DNA of 17,487 nucleotides. Source: DSWT01 sp034433375. Its GTDB lineage: Bacteria; Chloroflexota; Anaerolineae; B4-G1; SLSP01. Below, in pieces: positions 1 to 6,794 of the stretch. Each line of letters starts with the position of its first letter. The stretch's first letter is position 1. The position numbers and the translations under genes were made by a program. The stretch is from positions 1 to 17,487 of the forward strand of contig DAOUAQ010000267.1 of NCBI GenBank assembly GCA_034433375.1. Reading direction: 5' to 3'. The notes below the pieces were generated by a model. The model was not told where the DNA came from and did no database searches. It saw nothing but the letters and a program-made list of their open reading frames with translations.

Positions 1-168
1 CTGCGCCGCCCCGGCGAACCGCGCCTCACGCGCTTCATCGCCAGCGAACTGGCGCAGAGCCACTACTACGACATCTCCGCCGCCCGGCGGGATTTTGGGT
101 ATGTCCCGCAGCGCACGATGGCCGAGGTGACGGAGCGGGTGATCGCGGCGGTAGGCGATAGCCGGTAG
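1..168 (+). CDS. NAD(P)-dependent epimerase / 3-beta-HSD-like, C-terminal fragment
   Basis: The reading frame is open from the first base and ends in TAG at 166-168, so only the last 55 residues are visible and the start lies left of the window. The fragment holds the pattern RFIASELAQSHYYDIS followed by ARRDFGYVPQ and an acidic/basic helix. This matches the C-terminus of the 3-beta-hydroxysteroid dehydrogenase-like branch of extended short-chain dehydrogenases, where a SHYFDISKAKRDFGYxP stretch is typical. The Rossmann NAD(P)-binding and YxxxK catalytic regions lie outside the window, so substrate and function cannot be decided. It ends 16 bp before the next gene on the same strand and may share a transcript with it. 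Family assignment is from recalled motif similarity. Confidence 0.75.
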   Translation: MRRPGEPRLTRFIASELAQSHYYDISAARRDFGYVPQRTMAEVTERVIAAVGDSR

Positions 169-184
169 GTGGGGGAGAGTTCAC

Positions 185-535
185 TTGCGCGCTTCATTTT
201 GGCAACGGCTGGATGCGTTGGTCGCAGGGAGCCGAATTGTTGTAGACCGGCCCAAAGGAACGACGCACCCGCGTTATCCGGAATTCATCTATCCCCTGGA
301 TTACGGCTACCTGGATGGCACGCAGGTCATTGATGGCGGCGGTGTGGATGTGTGGGTGGGCAGTCTGGCGGAGCGGCGCGTCACCGCCGTCGTCTGCACT
401 GTGGATGGGGTGAAGCGCGACACGGAACTCAAGTTATTGCTCGGTTGCACGCCGGAGGAAGCGGAAACGATTCTCCAAACGCACAACGGCGAGTATCAAG
501 CGGCGCTTTTGATTCCCCGACCCGGCAGCATGTAG
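185..535 (+). CDS. inorganic pyrophosphatase-like protein, short form with altered active site
   Basis: 116 aa, TTG start at 185 preceded by a GGGGGAGAG purine run ending about 6 nt upstream. The core PLDYGYLDGT (37-46), then IDGGGVDVWVG (49-59), then VDGVKRDTELK (73-83), resembles the soluble family I inorganic pyrophosphatase fold that hydrolyses PPi to two phosphates. By hand alignment with the E. coli enzyme, metal ligands D65, D70, D97 and D102 correspond to D50, D55, D74 and D79. The position of the general base D67 is glycine (G52), and K104 is glutamate (E81). It is also much shorter than the roughly 175-residue enzyme. It is therefore either a divergent phosphatase or a relative that has lost PPase activity. 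It sits 16 bp after the epimerase gene and 56 bp before a secreted hydrolase. Family membership is fairly sure, activity is not. Confidence 0.72.
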   Translation: MRASFWQRLDALVAGSRIVVDRPKGTTHPRYPEFIYPLDYGYLDGTQVIDGGGVDVWVGSLAERRVTAVVCTVDGVKRDTELKLLLGCTPEEAETILQTHNGEYQAALLIPRPGSM

Positions 536-591
536 CGCGAATTGCCAATTTGCCCTACAATATCAGTCAACATTTGTTCAGGGGGTGAACT

Positions 592-2391
592 ATGGCAAAG
601 AACGTGTGGCGAATCATCGTGACAGCGGTGTTGTTGCTAGGAATTCTGTCGCAGCCGGCGCGCGCGACCGTGGATATGCCTCCCCCGCATCTTGGGTATG
701 GGATGATGCTGGCCTATCCGCCGACGAGTCTGGCGAGGGTGAAAGAGGCCGGTTTCGATTGGTTCAAATACTTCGCCTATTGGGATGACATTGATCCTAG
801 CCACAACGGCGCGTACACCTGGACCGGCGTAGACACACAGTTGGGCTGGGCATGTACGAATGGGCTGAATATGCTCTTGCGCGTCGAGCGCGACGATGTC
901 AACTGGACGCCGATCCAGGATAGCGAAATGGCCGGTTGGCAGGCGTTTTTCCAGGCCCTCGCGGCGCGCATCGCCCAGAAGCGCGTGACGTGCGCTAAAC
1001 CCTATCGCGTGGCCCTGGAAATTTGGAACGAGCCGAATCTCGATTTCCAGTGGACCGGCCAGCCGCTTGATCCCGCGCGCTACACGGAGATGGTCAAACG
1101 CGCTTATCTGGGCGCAAAGGCTGGCGATCCCACCATCCCCATCGTCGCGGGGAGTCTCGCGCCCACCGGCGGGGATGGCGTACACTCGCTGAATGATGTG
1201 ACTTTCCTCGAAGCGATGTACGCCAGCGGGTTAGCCGGGCACTTCGACGCGATCAGCATCCACAACTACGGCTTCGGCGGCGCGCCGGAGGATAAGAATC
1301 ACGGCTGGAACATCCTCAACTTCCGCCGCGCGGAAGACATCTACGCCGTGATGGTCGCGCATGGGGACGGGGATAAACATGTGTGGGGCACGGAGTTCGG
1401 CTGGCTGTTGGACGCGAGCGCGGAGGGTCACCCGGAGTGCCTCAGCTATTGGGACAGCATCGGCTTCCTGTGGCAGAAAGTCTCGGCGACGCAACAGGCC
1501 GACTACCTGGAACGCGCGTTCGCCTACGCCGACGCTAACTGGCCGTGGATGGGCGTGATGATCGTCTCCAACCTGGATTTCAGCACCACAGGCTGGTATG
1601 GGACGTGCGACCCGTTGAACTGGTTTTCTGTCCTTAAGCCTGATCGTTCGTCGCGCCTCTCCTATACCGCTTTGCAGGAGATGGATAAGCGCCCTGTGGT
1701 TACGTCAACGATGACGGTCACGCCGCCGGCATTGGATTGGTCGGTGCGCCTGCGTGAGCGCGGCCTCATCACCGAGACGGTGACGGTATTGAGTGACAAT
1801 TGGGCTTTTCCCTGGAGCGTCGTAACTCAGACGCTTGGGCTGCCGTTCACGATCACCCCCACACTCGGCGTTGCCGGCCAAACGTTTCAGGTCACGGCGG
1901 ACGCGCGCGATTTGGACATCGGAACTTACGCCGGTATGCTGACCGTCACCGCTGCTTACACCTCGGTCACGCCCCAGGTCATCACGGTTCCCCTGAATCT
2001 GGAGCTATGGGGAATCTGGGGGATGGACGTGCATCCTGCTAGCCTGAGCTGGATGATGGGGGTTGCTGACGTAAAGCCGGTCTCGGCGACCGTGGTGGTG
2101 GAGAACACCGGCGATTTCGACTTCGATTGGGCGGTGACCTGGGCAAGCGCGGCGTTGACGATGACCGTCGTGCCGGCCAATTCCACGCAGACGGGCACAA
2201 CCTTTATCCCTGGCGCGTTCGGGGTGTTCGTTGATCCACGCGGGCTGCCGGTGGGGCTGTATACCGGCGTCGTGACCGTCACCGCATCGGAGGCGGCAGT
2301 GCCCGAAAGCCCGTTTGTGCTGCCGGTGAGTGTCCGCATTGTGGAGCGGCTGTACACCGTGTATATGCCGTTGGTGATGCGACGATATTAG
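592..2391 (+). CDS. secreted clan GH-A glycoside hydrolase with two C-terminal beta-sandwich repeats
   Basis: 599 aa, ATG start with an AGGGGGT Shine-Dalgarno about 7 nt upstream. Residues 1-26 are a Sec signal peptide with a probable AxA cleavage site (ARA). Residues about 30-365 form a TIM-barrel hydrolase: WNEP (145-148) gives the likely acid/base E147, and WGTEFGW (265-271) gives the likely nucleophile E268. The spacing of about 120 residues fits clan GH-A (GH5/GH39-like). Residues about 372-465 and 474-582 are two BACON/Ig-like repeats, each starting with a PPALDW- or PASLSW-type strand and ending xGxYxGxxTVTA. The C-terminus is VYMPLVMRRY, resembling the PLVxR tail seen on exported Chloroflexota proteins. 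It probably cleaves an extracellular polysaccharide, but the substrate cannot be read from sequence. It converges on the TetR gene with an 11 bp gap. Confidence 0.85.
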   Translation: MAKNVWRIIVTAVLLLGILSQPARATVDMPPPHLGYGMMLAYPPTSLARVKEAGFDWFKYFAYWDDIDPSHNGAYTWTGVDTQLGWACTNGLNMLLRVERDDVNWTPIQDSEMAGWQAFFQALAARIAQKRVTCAKPYRVALEIWNEPNLDFQWTGQPLDPARYTEMVKRAYLGAKAGDPTIPIVAGSLAPTGGDGVHSLNDVTFLEAMYASGLAGHFDAISIHNYGFGGAPEDKNHGWNILNFRRAEDIYAVMVAHGDGDKHVWGTEFGWLLDASAEGHPECLSYWDSIGFLWQKVSATQQADYLERAFAYADANWPWMGVMIVSNLDFSTTGWYGTCDPLNWFSVLKPDRSSRLSYTALQEMDKRPVVTSTMTVTPPALDWSVRLRERGLITETVTVLSDNWAFPWSVVTQTLGLPFTITPTLGVAGQTFQVTADARDLDIGTYAGMLTVTAAYTSVTPQVITVPLNLELWGIWGMDVHPASLSWMMGVADVKPVSATVVVENTGDFDFDWAVTWASAALTMTVVPANSTQTGTTFIPGAFGVFVDPRGLPVGLYTGVVTVTASEAAVPESPFVLPVSVRIVERLYTVYMPLVMRRY

Positions 2392-2402
2392 GGCCGACGG
2401 GG

Positions 2403-3035
2403 TTAATCTACTGTCGCCAACATCCCTTGGTACAGCAGCTCCAGCCCTTCGTCAATCAGATCTCGCCCGCAAGGCGGGGTTGAATCTGCGAGGGCTGTCT
2501 CGGCGGCGACGATTTCCAGGACGCACAGGCGGAAGAAGTACGTCGTCAACAAAGCGCCGGCCAATTCGGCGTTGATATCGGGACGAAAGACGCCCTGCGC
2601 CTGGCCCTCACGGACTAATGCTGCCATCGTCAATGTTGCGGTCGGTTGATTGGGGGGAAGGTACTCCGGCTTAGGATGCGTCATCGCGTGCGCGAACATC
2701 CGCCGGGCCAGATGGTGGTAAGGCGTTAGCTCTTCCCAGAGGGTCTGAAACAACAGCCGGATGCGCTCGTCGGCTTGCGCTTCCGGCGCGGGTGGGGCGG
2801 CGAGCAATGATTGGATGCGGCTGTACAGCAGTTCACCGAGTAGATTCTCCTTGCTCTCGAAGTAGTTGAAAAACGTCCCCTTGGCGACGTCCGCCGCGGC
2901 GGCAATCTCTTCAACGGTAACGGCGTCAAAGCCTTTGCTGCGAAAGAGATGCTCGGCCTCTTCTAAAAGACGGCGATGCGTGCGCTCCTTGCGTTGTTCC
3001 CAACGGGATGAGGTATGATCTGTTTTGTTCGTCAT
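2403..3035 (-). CDS. TetR/AcrR-family transcriptional regulator
   Basis: 210 aa, ATG start at 3035. The N-terminal DNA-binding domain (about 16-64) is typical: RRLLEEAEHLFRSKGF, then VEEIAAAADVAKGTFFNYFESKENLL, which includes the helix-turn-helix and the characteristic FxYFxSKExL. The rest (70-210) is the variable all-helical ligand/dimer domain, with no recognisable ligand class. These proteins usually repress nearby or their own promoters and release DNA on binding a small molecule. Upstream lie a perfect TATAAT on this strand and three GTCAT(A/T)AT-type repeats at 16 bp spacing, one overlapping the start codon, which suggests autorepression. The Shine-Dalgarno is weak (AGGG) and lies inside that repeat region. 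The neighbours do not show an obvious target efflux pump. Confidence 0.93.
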   Translation of the reverse strand: MTNKTDHTSSRWEQRKERTHRRLLEEAEHLFRSKGFDAVTVEEIAAAADVAKGTFFNYFESKENLLGELLYSRIQSLLAAPPAPEAQADERIRLLFQTLWEELTPYHHLARRMFAHAMTHPKPEYLPPNQPTATLTMAALVREGQAQGVFRPDINAELAGALLTTYFFRLCVLEIVAAETALADSTPPCGRDLIDEGLELLYQGMLATVD

Positions 3036-3073
3036 AATTGACCCTGGTCATAATTGACTCCGGTCATTATACC
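3031..3073 (-). promoter_or_regulatory. candidate TetR operator cluster with -10 box
   Basis: Two exact copies of GTCATAATTGAC start at 3031 and 3047, and a third partial copy GTCATTATACC starts at 3063, so the period is exactly 16 bp. Between copies lie the interrupted palindromes TGACC-ct-GGTCA (3039-3050) and TGAC-tccg-GTCA (3055-3066). On the minus strand 3071-3066 reads TATAAT, about 30 bp before the TetR start, while the -35 region is poor (GTTTCC at best). A repressor bound here would cover the transcription start and ribosome site. The repeats are seen; the binding is inferred. Confidence 0.6.
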
Positions 3074-3208
3074 ATGAAAAATAGAACGGGAAACGGTCAG
3101 GGTCACGAGATTTTCGCCACTTTTACACGTTGTTTTTTGTAACCATCCCATGGGGTGGCTGATTCGGCATAGTCAGCCAGCGCATCCGGTGACTATTGCA
3201 CAACGTTC
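3036..3208. other. intergenic region with inverted repeats
   Basis: Beyond the operator cluster, this gap holds CCATCCCATGGGGTGG (3143-3158, near-perfect palindrome) and TGGCTGA/TCAGCCA arms at 3156-3162 and 3173-3179 around a 10 nt loop. No T-tract follows on the minus strand, so neither is a convincing intrinsic terminator for the 91-aa gene that ends at 3209. No gene was seen. Confidence 0.45.
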
Positions 3209-3484
3209 TTATTGCTGCGCTTTGATCTCACCGATGACTTCGATCCACACCGGCACACCATCAAGCACCTTGGGGATGCGATCTTTAGGCCGCAGAAACA
3301 GCGGGGAGATTCTGCGGGACACGTTCACAATCAGCCCGGGTTCGCCCCCTGGTTGGCCCTCTTGCATCCGCAGGCCGATGCCCACACCCACGACGTGGGG
3401 TTTCTTGAGCAAATCAGCTTCATAGCGCGCTTTGACGCTCTGAATTTTCGCCATTGTGATTTCATCTTCGGGTATTGTTGGCAT
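3209..3484 (-). CDS. conserved small protein, 91 aa
   Basis: The chosen start is the ATG at 3484, because GGAGG (3490-3494) stands exactly 5 nt before it; upstream in-frame starts would place this Shine-Dalgarno inside the coding region. The protein has a basic-helix start (MAKIQSVKARYEADLLKKP, 11-29), then HVVGVGIGLRM (30-40), an LIVNVSRR strand (51-58), LRPKDRIP (64-71) and LDGVPVWIEVIGE (74-86). This layout resembles small proteins, often annotated hypothetical, that look like the N-terminal part of some trypsin-like or Nal1-like proteins (VVGVGIGxK, then DxIPxxIDGVxVxVxExGE). No catalytic triad is present here. Function unknown. The leader upstream is filled by an octamer repeat (3508-3570). 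Confidence 0.8.
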   Translation of the reverse strand: MPTIPEDEITMAKIQSVKARYEADLLKKPHVVGVGIGLRMQEGQPGGEPGLIVNVSRRISPLFLRPKDRIPKVLDGVPVWIEVIGEIKAQQ

Positions 3485-3489
3485 GTCAG

Positions 3490-3494
3490 CCTCC
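3490..3494 (-). promoter_or_regulatory. Shine-Dalgarno deciding the 91-aa start
   Basis: The minus strand reads GGAGG, 5 nt before the ATG at 3484. This moves the start 21 codons inward from the longest possible frame. Confidence 0.8.
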
Positions 3495-3507
3495 ATCGTG
3501 AATAAAC

Positions 3508-3570
3508 CGTTGGGACGTTGCAAATTCAAACGTTCATACGTTTGCACGTTGAGACGTTTGCACGTTGTTT
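3508..3570. repeat. octamer tandem repeat, CGTTNNNN units
   Basis: On the plus strand CGTT begins at 3508, 3516, 3531, 3539, 3547, 3555 and 3563. That is a strict 8 bp period except for one 7 bp irregular unit (3524-3530). CGTTTGCA occurs twice (3539, 3555) alternating with CGTTGAGA. The array lies between the 91-aa gene and the membrane-protein gene and supplies the last codons of the latter, including its TGA at 3534-3536. Confidence 0.85.
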
Positions 3571-4226
3571 GTGGCTGCGGTATCGTGGTGAATACTCTGT
3601 ACCCACAAAAGCAGGGCTATGCCGCACAAACCGGCCATGCAGGCCCAGAATCCCCAGCCCGGATGGATGGGAGCGGCGTGAACGACGCGCAATGCGGGCA
3701 GTAGACGGTTCAGCGTCGCTGCGGCCGGCAGCCCGGTGACGGCGATCCACGCCAACATAAGCCAGGGACGGTAGCGGCCCAGACGCGGCGCGAACCACAC
3801 CGCCAGCCCCGCCGCGAGCATGGCGCCAATGCCCCACCAGAAAGGGACGCGCCAGCCCGGCGTGCGCCACGCGCTCACGATTTCGGGATAAGGGGGGAGC
3901 GTCGCCAACGCCAGGCCAGCGCCCAGGAGTGCGCCCAACATCCGCCACCCCAATGCGGCGTGGGCTAAGAGCACGGGCAAAAGCACCGCCAATCCCACCA
4001 GCGGCAGTCGCAGGGTTTGCAGGTTGACGGAGAGCGCGCCGGTTTCGATCTCTGGTAGCAGCCGCAGCAGGTCAAAGAGATCGTAGGCGTTCCAGGCCAG
4101 CGCGGCGGCGCGTTGGCTTACCCACGGGCCGAAATAGCCGACGAGCGCCAGGGAATAAGAAGTGAGAAGTAGGGAGTAAGGAGTAGGGAGTAGGGATCGC
4201 TCGAGCTTCAATCTCCAATCCTTCAA
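3534..4226 (-). CDS. polytopic membrane protein with repeat-encoded termini
   Basis: 230 aa from a TTG start at 4226, with GAGGAG overlapping the stop of the preceding lipoprotein gene 8 nt upstream. About six hydrophobic segments are visible, near 17-35, 75-93, 96-111, 129-146, 154-172 and 191-209. The signature region YFGPWVSQRAAALAWNAYDL (31-50) followed by LLRLLPEIETGAL resembles unnamed membrane proteins I associate with Chloroflexota; no function is known to me. Both ends are odd. Residues about 2-25 are translated from two heptamer tandem repeats (TTCAATC-like and AGTAGGG-like), and the last 11 residues (NVQTSQRANV region) come from the CGTTNNNN octamer repeat. No ATG, GTG or TTG lies between the repeats and the conserved part, so the native start may have been replaced. 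Likely co-transcribed with the lipoprotein (12 bp gap). Confidence 0.72.
   Translation of the reverse strand: MKDWRLKLERSLLPTPYSLLLTSYSLALVGYFGPWVSQRAAALAWNAYDLFDLLRLLPEIETGALSVNLQTLRLPLVGLAVLLPVLLAHAALGWRMLGALLGAGLALATLPPYPEIVSAWRTPGWRVPFWWGIGAMLAAGLAVWFAPRLGRYRPWLMLAWIAVTGLPAAATLNRLLPALRVVHAAPIHPGWGFWACMAGLCGIALLLWVQSIHHDTAATNNVQTSQRANV
4154..4195. repeat. heptamer tandem repeat, AGTAGGG family
   Basis: Six consecutive 7 bp units on the plus strand: AATAAGA, AGTGAGA, AGTAGGG, AGTAAGG, AGTAGGG, AGTAGGG. The 7 bp phase is kept without gaps. The array lies inside the N-terminal coding region of the membrane protein and is translated as the SLLPTPYSLLLTSYS stretch. Confidence 0.88.
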
Positions 4227-4235
4227 TCTGCAATC
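4207..4235. repeat. heptamer repeat, NNCAATC family
   Basis: Plus-strand units TTCAATC (4207), TCCAATC (4214), one extra C, TTCAATC (4222) and TGCAATC (4229). The TTG start codon proposed for the membrane protein (4224-4226 on the minus strand) is part of one unit. Confidence 0.8.
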
Positions 4236-4238
4236 TCC

Positions 4239-4916
4239 TCAAGGCTGGGACATTGAGAAATTGTCGAAAGCGACAATGGCCGTCTCGCCGCGTTCAACAG
4301 CATCGGCGAAGAGCGCCACACCGCCGGCCTTCTGGAACACGGTATCCGAAATGGTGACGTTGATAGCGCTGTTCACCCGCAGCGTCAGGTCTTCTCCCTG
4401 ACAACGGACTTCGAGATTATTCCGCGCTTTGCCGATTTTAATGCCTTCGTCAAACTGCGGGCCGACGAGCGGCATAGAGATGCCATTCTCGACCAGCAAG
4501 ATCAGATAATAACCATCGGCGCTGACCGCTAACAGGTAATAGTTGTCTTCATCTTGTTGACGACAGATTACGCCCATCCAGTTGTTCACCGTCCCCTGCA
4601 CATGCCGCACCTGGACGGCGACGGCGACATCGGCGTAAGTCTTGCCCGCGAAAGGCGCGTAGACGGCGATGCCCTTGCCGCGATCCTCAAGGTACAACTC
4701 GCCTTCCTGCGCGTAGACGGCGCTTTCCGCCGTATCGAAGCGCGCCCAGGCCGCATTGGGCGGTGAAAATTCATCGTTCAGGATCGTGGATGCCGGCGTG
4801 ACGGTGGGAGCGGCCGTGGTTGGCGAGCCGCCACAGGCCGAGAGCGACGCCAAAACGAGGGCTGCTATGACCAAGAGGATGAATGTATGGATAGATAGAA
4901 GGATACGTTTGTTCAT
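4239..4916 (-). CDS. lipoprotein with LamG/DUF1080-like beta-sandwich domain
   Basis: 225 aa from ATG at 4916. An in-frame TTG at 4949 would add 11 residues, but the ATG places a normal basic-hydrophobic signal (MNKRILLSIHTF...) directly ahead of the lipobox LSAC with the lipidated Cys at 28. Neither start has a clear Shine-Dalgarno; coupling to a small ORF ending 10 nt upstream is possible. After a Thr/Pro/Ala-rich linker, residues about 48-225 form one concanavalin-like domain (NDEFSPPNAAW, WMGVICRQQDEDNYYLLAVS, GKARNNLEVRCQGEDLTLRVN, FDNFSMSQ). This is the arrangement of family-16-like/DUF1080-type domains that are abundant on Chloroflexota lipoproteins. It probably binds a ligand or polysaccharide at the outer face of the membrane; no catalytic residues could be assigned. 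It precedes the membrane-protein gene by 12 bp. Confidence 0.82.
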   Translation of the reverse strand: MNKRILLSIHTFILLVIAALVLASLSACGGSPTTAAPTVTPASTILNDEFSPPNAAWARFDTAESAVYAQEGELYLEDRGKGIAVYAPFAGKTYADVAVAVQVRHVQGTVNNWMGVICRQQDEDNYYLLAVSADGYYLILLVENGISMPLVGPQFDEGIKIGKARNNLEVRCQGEDLTLRVNSAINVTISDTVFQKAGGVALFADAVERGETAIVAFDNFSMSQP

Positions 4917-4926
4917 ACTGGCATTT

Positions 4927-5040
4927 TCATAATTGTCGGCGATGTTCAAAATGTGCTATAGCGTCGCGCAACGCCGCCATTTCATCCCCAGGGGATGTGA
5001 TTAGAAGCAGTTGTATGCGATCTTGTGTTTGATTTTCCAT
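4927..5040 (-). CDS. possible small ORF, 37 aa
   Basis: An ATG frame runs from 5040 to TGA at 4927-4929 and encodes a mostly helical 37-residue peptide that starts MENQTQDRIQLLLITSPGDE and ends AHFEHRRQL. A weak GGGA stands about 7 nt upstream. The stop lies 10 nt before the ATG of the lipoprotein, so it could act as a coupled leader cistron. No family was recognised. The composition is protein-like, but a frame this short can occur by chance. Confidence 0.35.
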   Translation of the reverse strand: MENQTQDRIQLLLITSPGDEMAALRDAIAHFEHRRQL

Positions 5041-5140
5041 AGGCTGTCCCTGCGTCTACCGTGCAAGGGGTTTCTCTTCACACCTTTCCATTGTAGCACA
5101 TTTTTGTCGGAAGGTAGCGACAGATAGCGGCATAGGCACA

Positions 5141-6595
5141 TTATACGGATGCTTTTGGATCTTCATCCACGACGCCCTTCAGACTGATGATGCTCAACAG
5201 GAATAGGATCCCGTATCCGGCGAAAATCACGAAGTATCCCAAACCGGGGAAGGCAGCGTTCAAGGTATCCGCCACCGGCCCGCCGATGCCGGCGCCGATC
5301 ATACCCGCGCCGGCGCCGGCCAGATTGGAGATTCCCAGGTAGCGCCCAGCCTCGGCGGCGGGCACCAGGCGCGTGCCCAAGGCCCAGTTGGTGGTGGTGA
5401 ACAACCCGGCAGACAGGCCCAGAATGGCCCCTGCGATGTAGAGCAACGCCATATTGGGCGTCCAGATCGTCCCAAGCAAAACCAGCGTCGCTATGCCGCC
5501 CAGGACGCCGCTCAGAGCCACCATTCGCTTCAGGCCAAAACGGTCGGCGAGCCAGCCGCCCGGCAGCGCGCTGATCAGGGTGAATATGCCGACAAACATA
5601 ATGAGCGTGCCGGTCATGCCGGTCGCCTCCTCGCGGTTGACGTTGAAGGCGTACATCAAAAAGTACGGGACGAAACTCTGGATGGAGGTGATGGCGGCGA
5701 AATACATCAAGCGGTTGACTACCCACCATGTGAACGTCGGGCGGCGGCGCACTTCATTGCCGATGGTTGCCAGGGTTCCGGCCCACACGCCCGCCACGAC
5801 GGCCACCGCCATCGCCGTCACACCCCCTACGCCAACTGCGACATGCATCCCGACGTTCTTCCCGGCGAACGGCCAGGCGATCAAGCCTGCCAGCGCGCCG
5901 ATCACGCCGCCTACCAGCAACCCGGCGACTGCTCCGCCGGCAATCCCTGCCAACATGCCCAGGACGCGCAGCATCGTCGGCGCCAAGGGAACGTCGGATT
6001 TTTCCCGTTGGGGCGTCTCTTTGACGAGCACCATCGTCAGCAGCATCAACACCAGGAGGGTGATCCCGGTCGCCAGCACCGCCAGCTCGAACCGGCCCAG
6101 GCTGACTAACCGGGCAATCGTGAATCCGAGCAAAATCAAGGGGATCAACTCCATAATTGCCTTGATCGCTGACGCCATGCCGCGCTGTTCTTCCGGGACA
6201 AGGTCGGGGATCAACCCTTGCAGCGGGCCGTGCGAGGTGTTTGACGAGAACTGTATCAGCAGAATGACGATGAGCAGACTCCAATAGTTAAAAGCCAGCG
6301 CAATGCCCACCAGAAAGGCCAGGTCGAGCAGCACGCCCACGAAAATGAAAGGTCGGCGTCGCCCAAACCGCGAGGTTGAACGGTCGCTGAGCAGCCCCAT
6401 CGCCGGTTGCACCAGCATGGCGATGATCAAACCGGCTGTGCGCATTCCACCGAGCGCAGTGTTGCGGATTTCGGGACTGACGAACCGATCCACCAGATAC
6501 GGCATAAAAAGCGTGCCGACGGCATTGTTGCGGATGTTCAACGCCAACCAGAACAAATTGACAGCAATCAAATCATACCAACGCGCGCGTTTCAT
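5141..6595 (-). CDS. MFS transporter, GPH/SLC45-like
   Basis: 484 aa, ATG at 6595 with AGGAG 8 nt upstream. The protein is very hydrophobic. Two copies of the MFS loop motif are visible: GLLSDRSTSRFGRRRPF (67-83) between helices 2 and 3, and GGWLADRFGLKR (346-357) in the second half. The stretch LIPDLVPEEQRGMASAI (128-144) resembles glycoside-pentoside-hexuronide and sucrose-type carriers, which import sugars with protons or cations. Substrate is unknown. The central part differs from a plain 12-helix carrier. Residues about 209-275 form a Gly/Ala/Val-rich hydrophobic insertion with GGAVAGLLVGG- and GVGGVTAMAVAVVAG-type segments, likely two or more extra helices. It looks like its own transcription unit, with a 182 bp gap to the upstream acyltransferase cluster. 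Confidence 0.88.
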   Translation of the reverse strand: MKRARWYDLIAVNLFWLALNIRNNAVGTLFMPYLVDRFVSPEIRNTALGGMRTAGLIIAMLVQPAMGLLSDRSTSRFGRRRPFIFVGVLLDLAFLVGIALAFNYWSLLIVILLIQFSSNTSHGPLQGLIPDLVPEEQRGMASAIKAIMELIPLILLGFTIARLVSLGRFELAVLATGITLLVLMLLTMVLVKETPQREKSDVPLAPTMLRVLGMLAGIAGGAVAGLLVGGVIGALAGLIAWPFAGKNVGMHVAVGVGGVTAMAVAVVAGVWAGTLATIGNEVRRRPTFTWWVVNRLMYFAAITSIQSFVPYFLMYAFNVNREEATGMTGTLIMFVGIFTLISALPGGWLADRFGLKRMVALSGVLGGIATLVLLGTIWTPNMALLYIAGAILGLSAGLFTTTNWALGTRLVPAAEAGRYLGISNLAGAGAGMIGAGIGGPVADTLNAAFPGLGYFVIFAGYGILFLLSIISLKGVVDEDPKASV

Positions 6596-6614
6596 AAGAC
6601 CATCTCCTGAAAAT

Positions 6615-6663
6615 AGTCAAAAGTCTGAAGTCGAAAGTCCGAAGTCCAAAGGCGAAAGTCGAA
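6615..6663. repeat. heptamer tandem repeat, AGTCNRA family
   Basis: Seven contiguous 7 bp units on the plus strand: AGTCAAA, AGTCTGA, AGTCGAA, AGTCCGA, AGTCCAA, AGGCGAA, AGTCGAA. The array sits 19 bp upstream of the MFS gene start (5' side on the minus strand), in the region where its promoter would lie. It is followed by an A-rich run at 6662-6667. Confidence 0.9.
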
Positions 6664-6794
6664 AAAATTTTGGTGTTCTTGGAAGTGTAGCGGCTTTGGC
6701 GGCCTGGCGGTGAAGATTTTCATCCAACCGCCGGTGAACGGTCAGCCGTTAATGATGGATTCCTCTCAAAAATGGTAAAGGGAAACTCATTCGT

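Noticed and set aside
543..561. promoter TTGCCA ... TACAAT before the secreted hydrolase
   Set aside because: The two boxes are only about 7 bp apart, so they cannot serve as a -35/-10 pair.
3143..3179. intrinsic terminator after the 91-aa gene
   Set aside because: Stems exist but no run of T follows on the minus strand.
5454..6287. 277-codon plus-strand frame
   Set aside because: Antisense to the MFS gene; composition (Ala/Thr/Pro/Ile rich) is that of a reverse-strand shadow and no motif is present.
6615..6663. CRISPR array
   Set aside because: Units are 7 bp and contiguous with no spacers; no cas genes.
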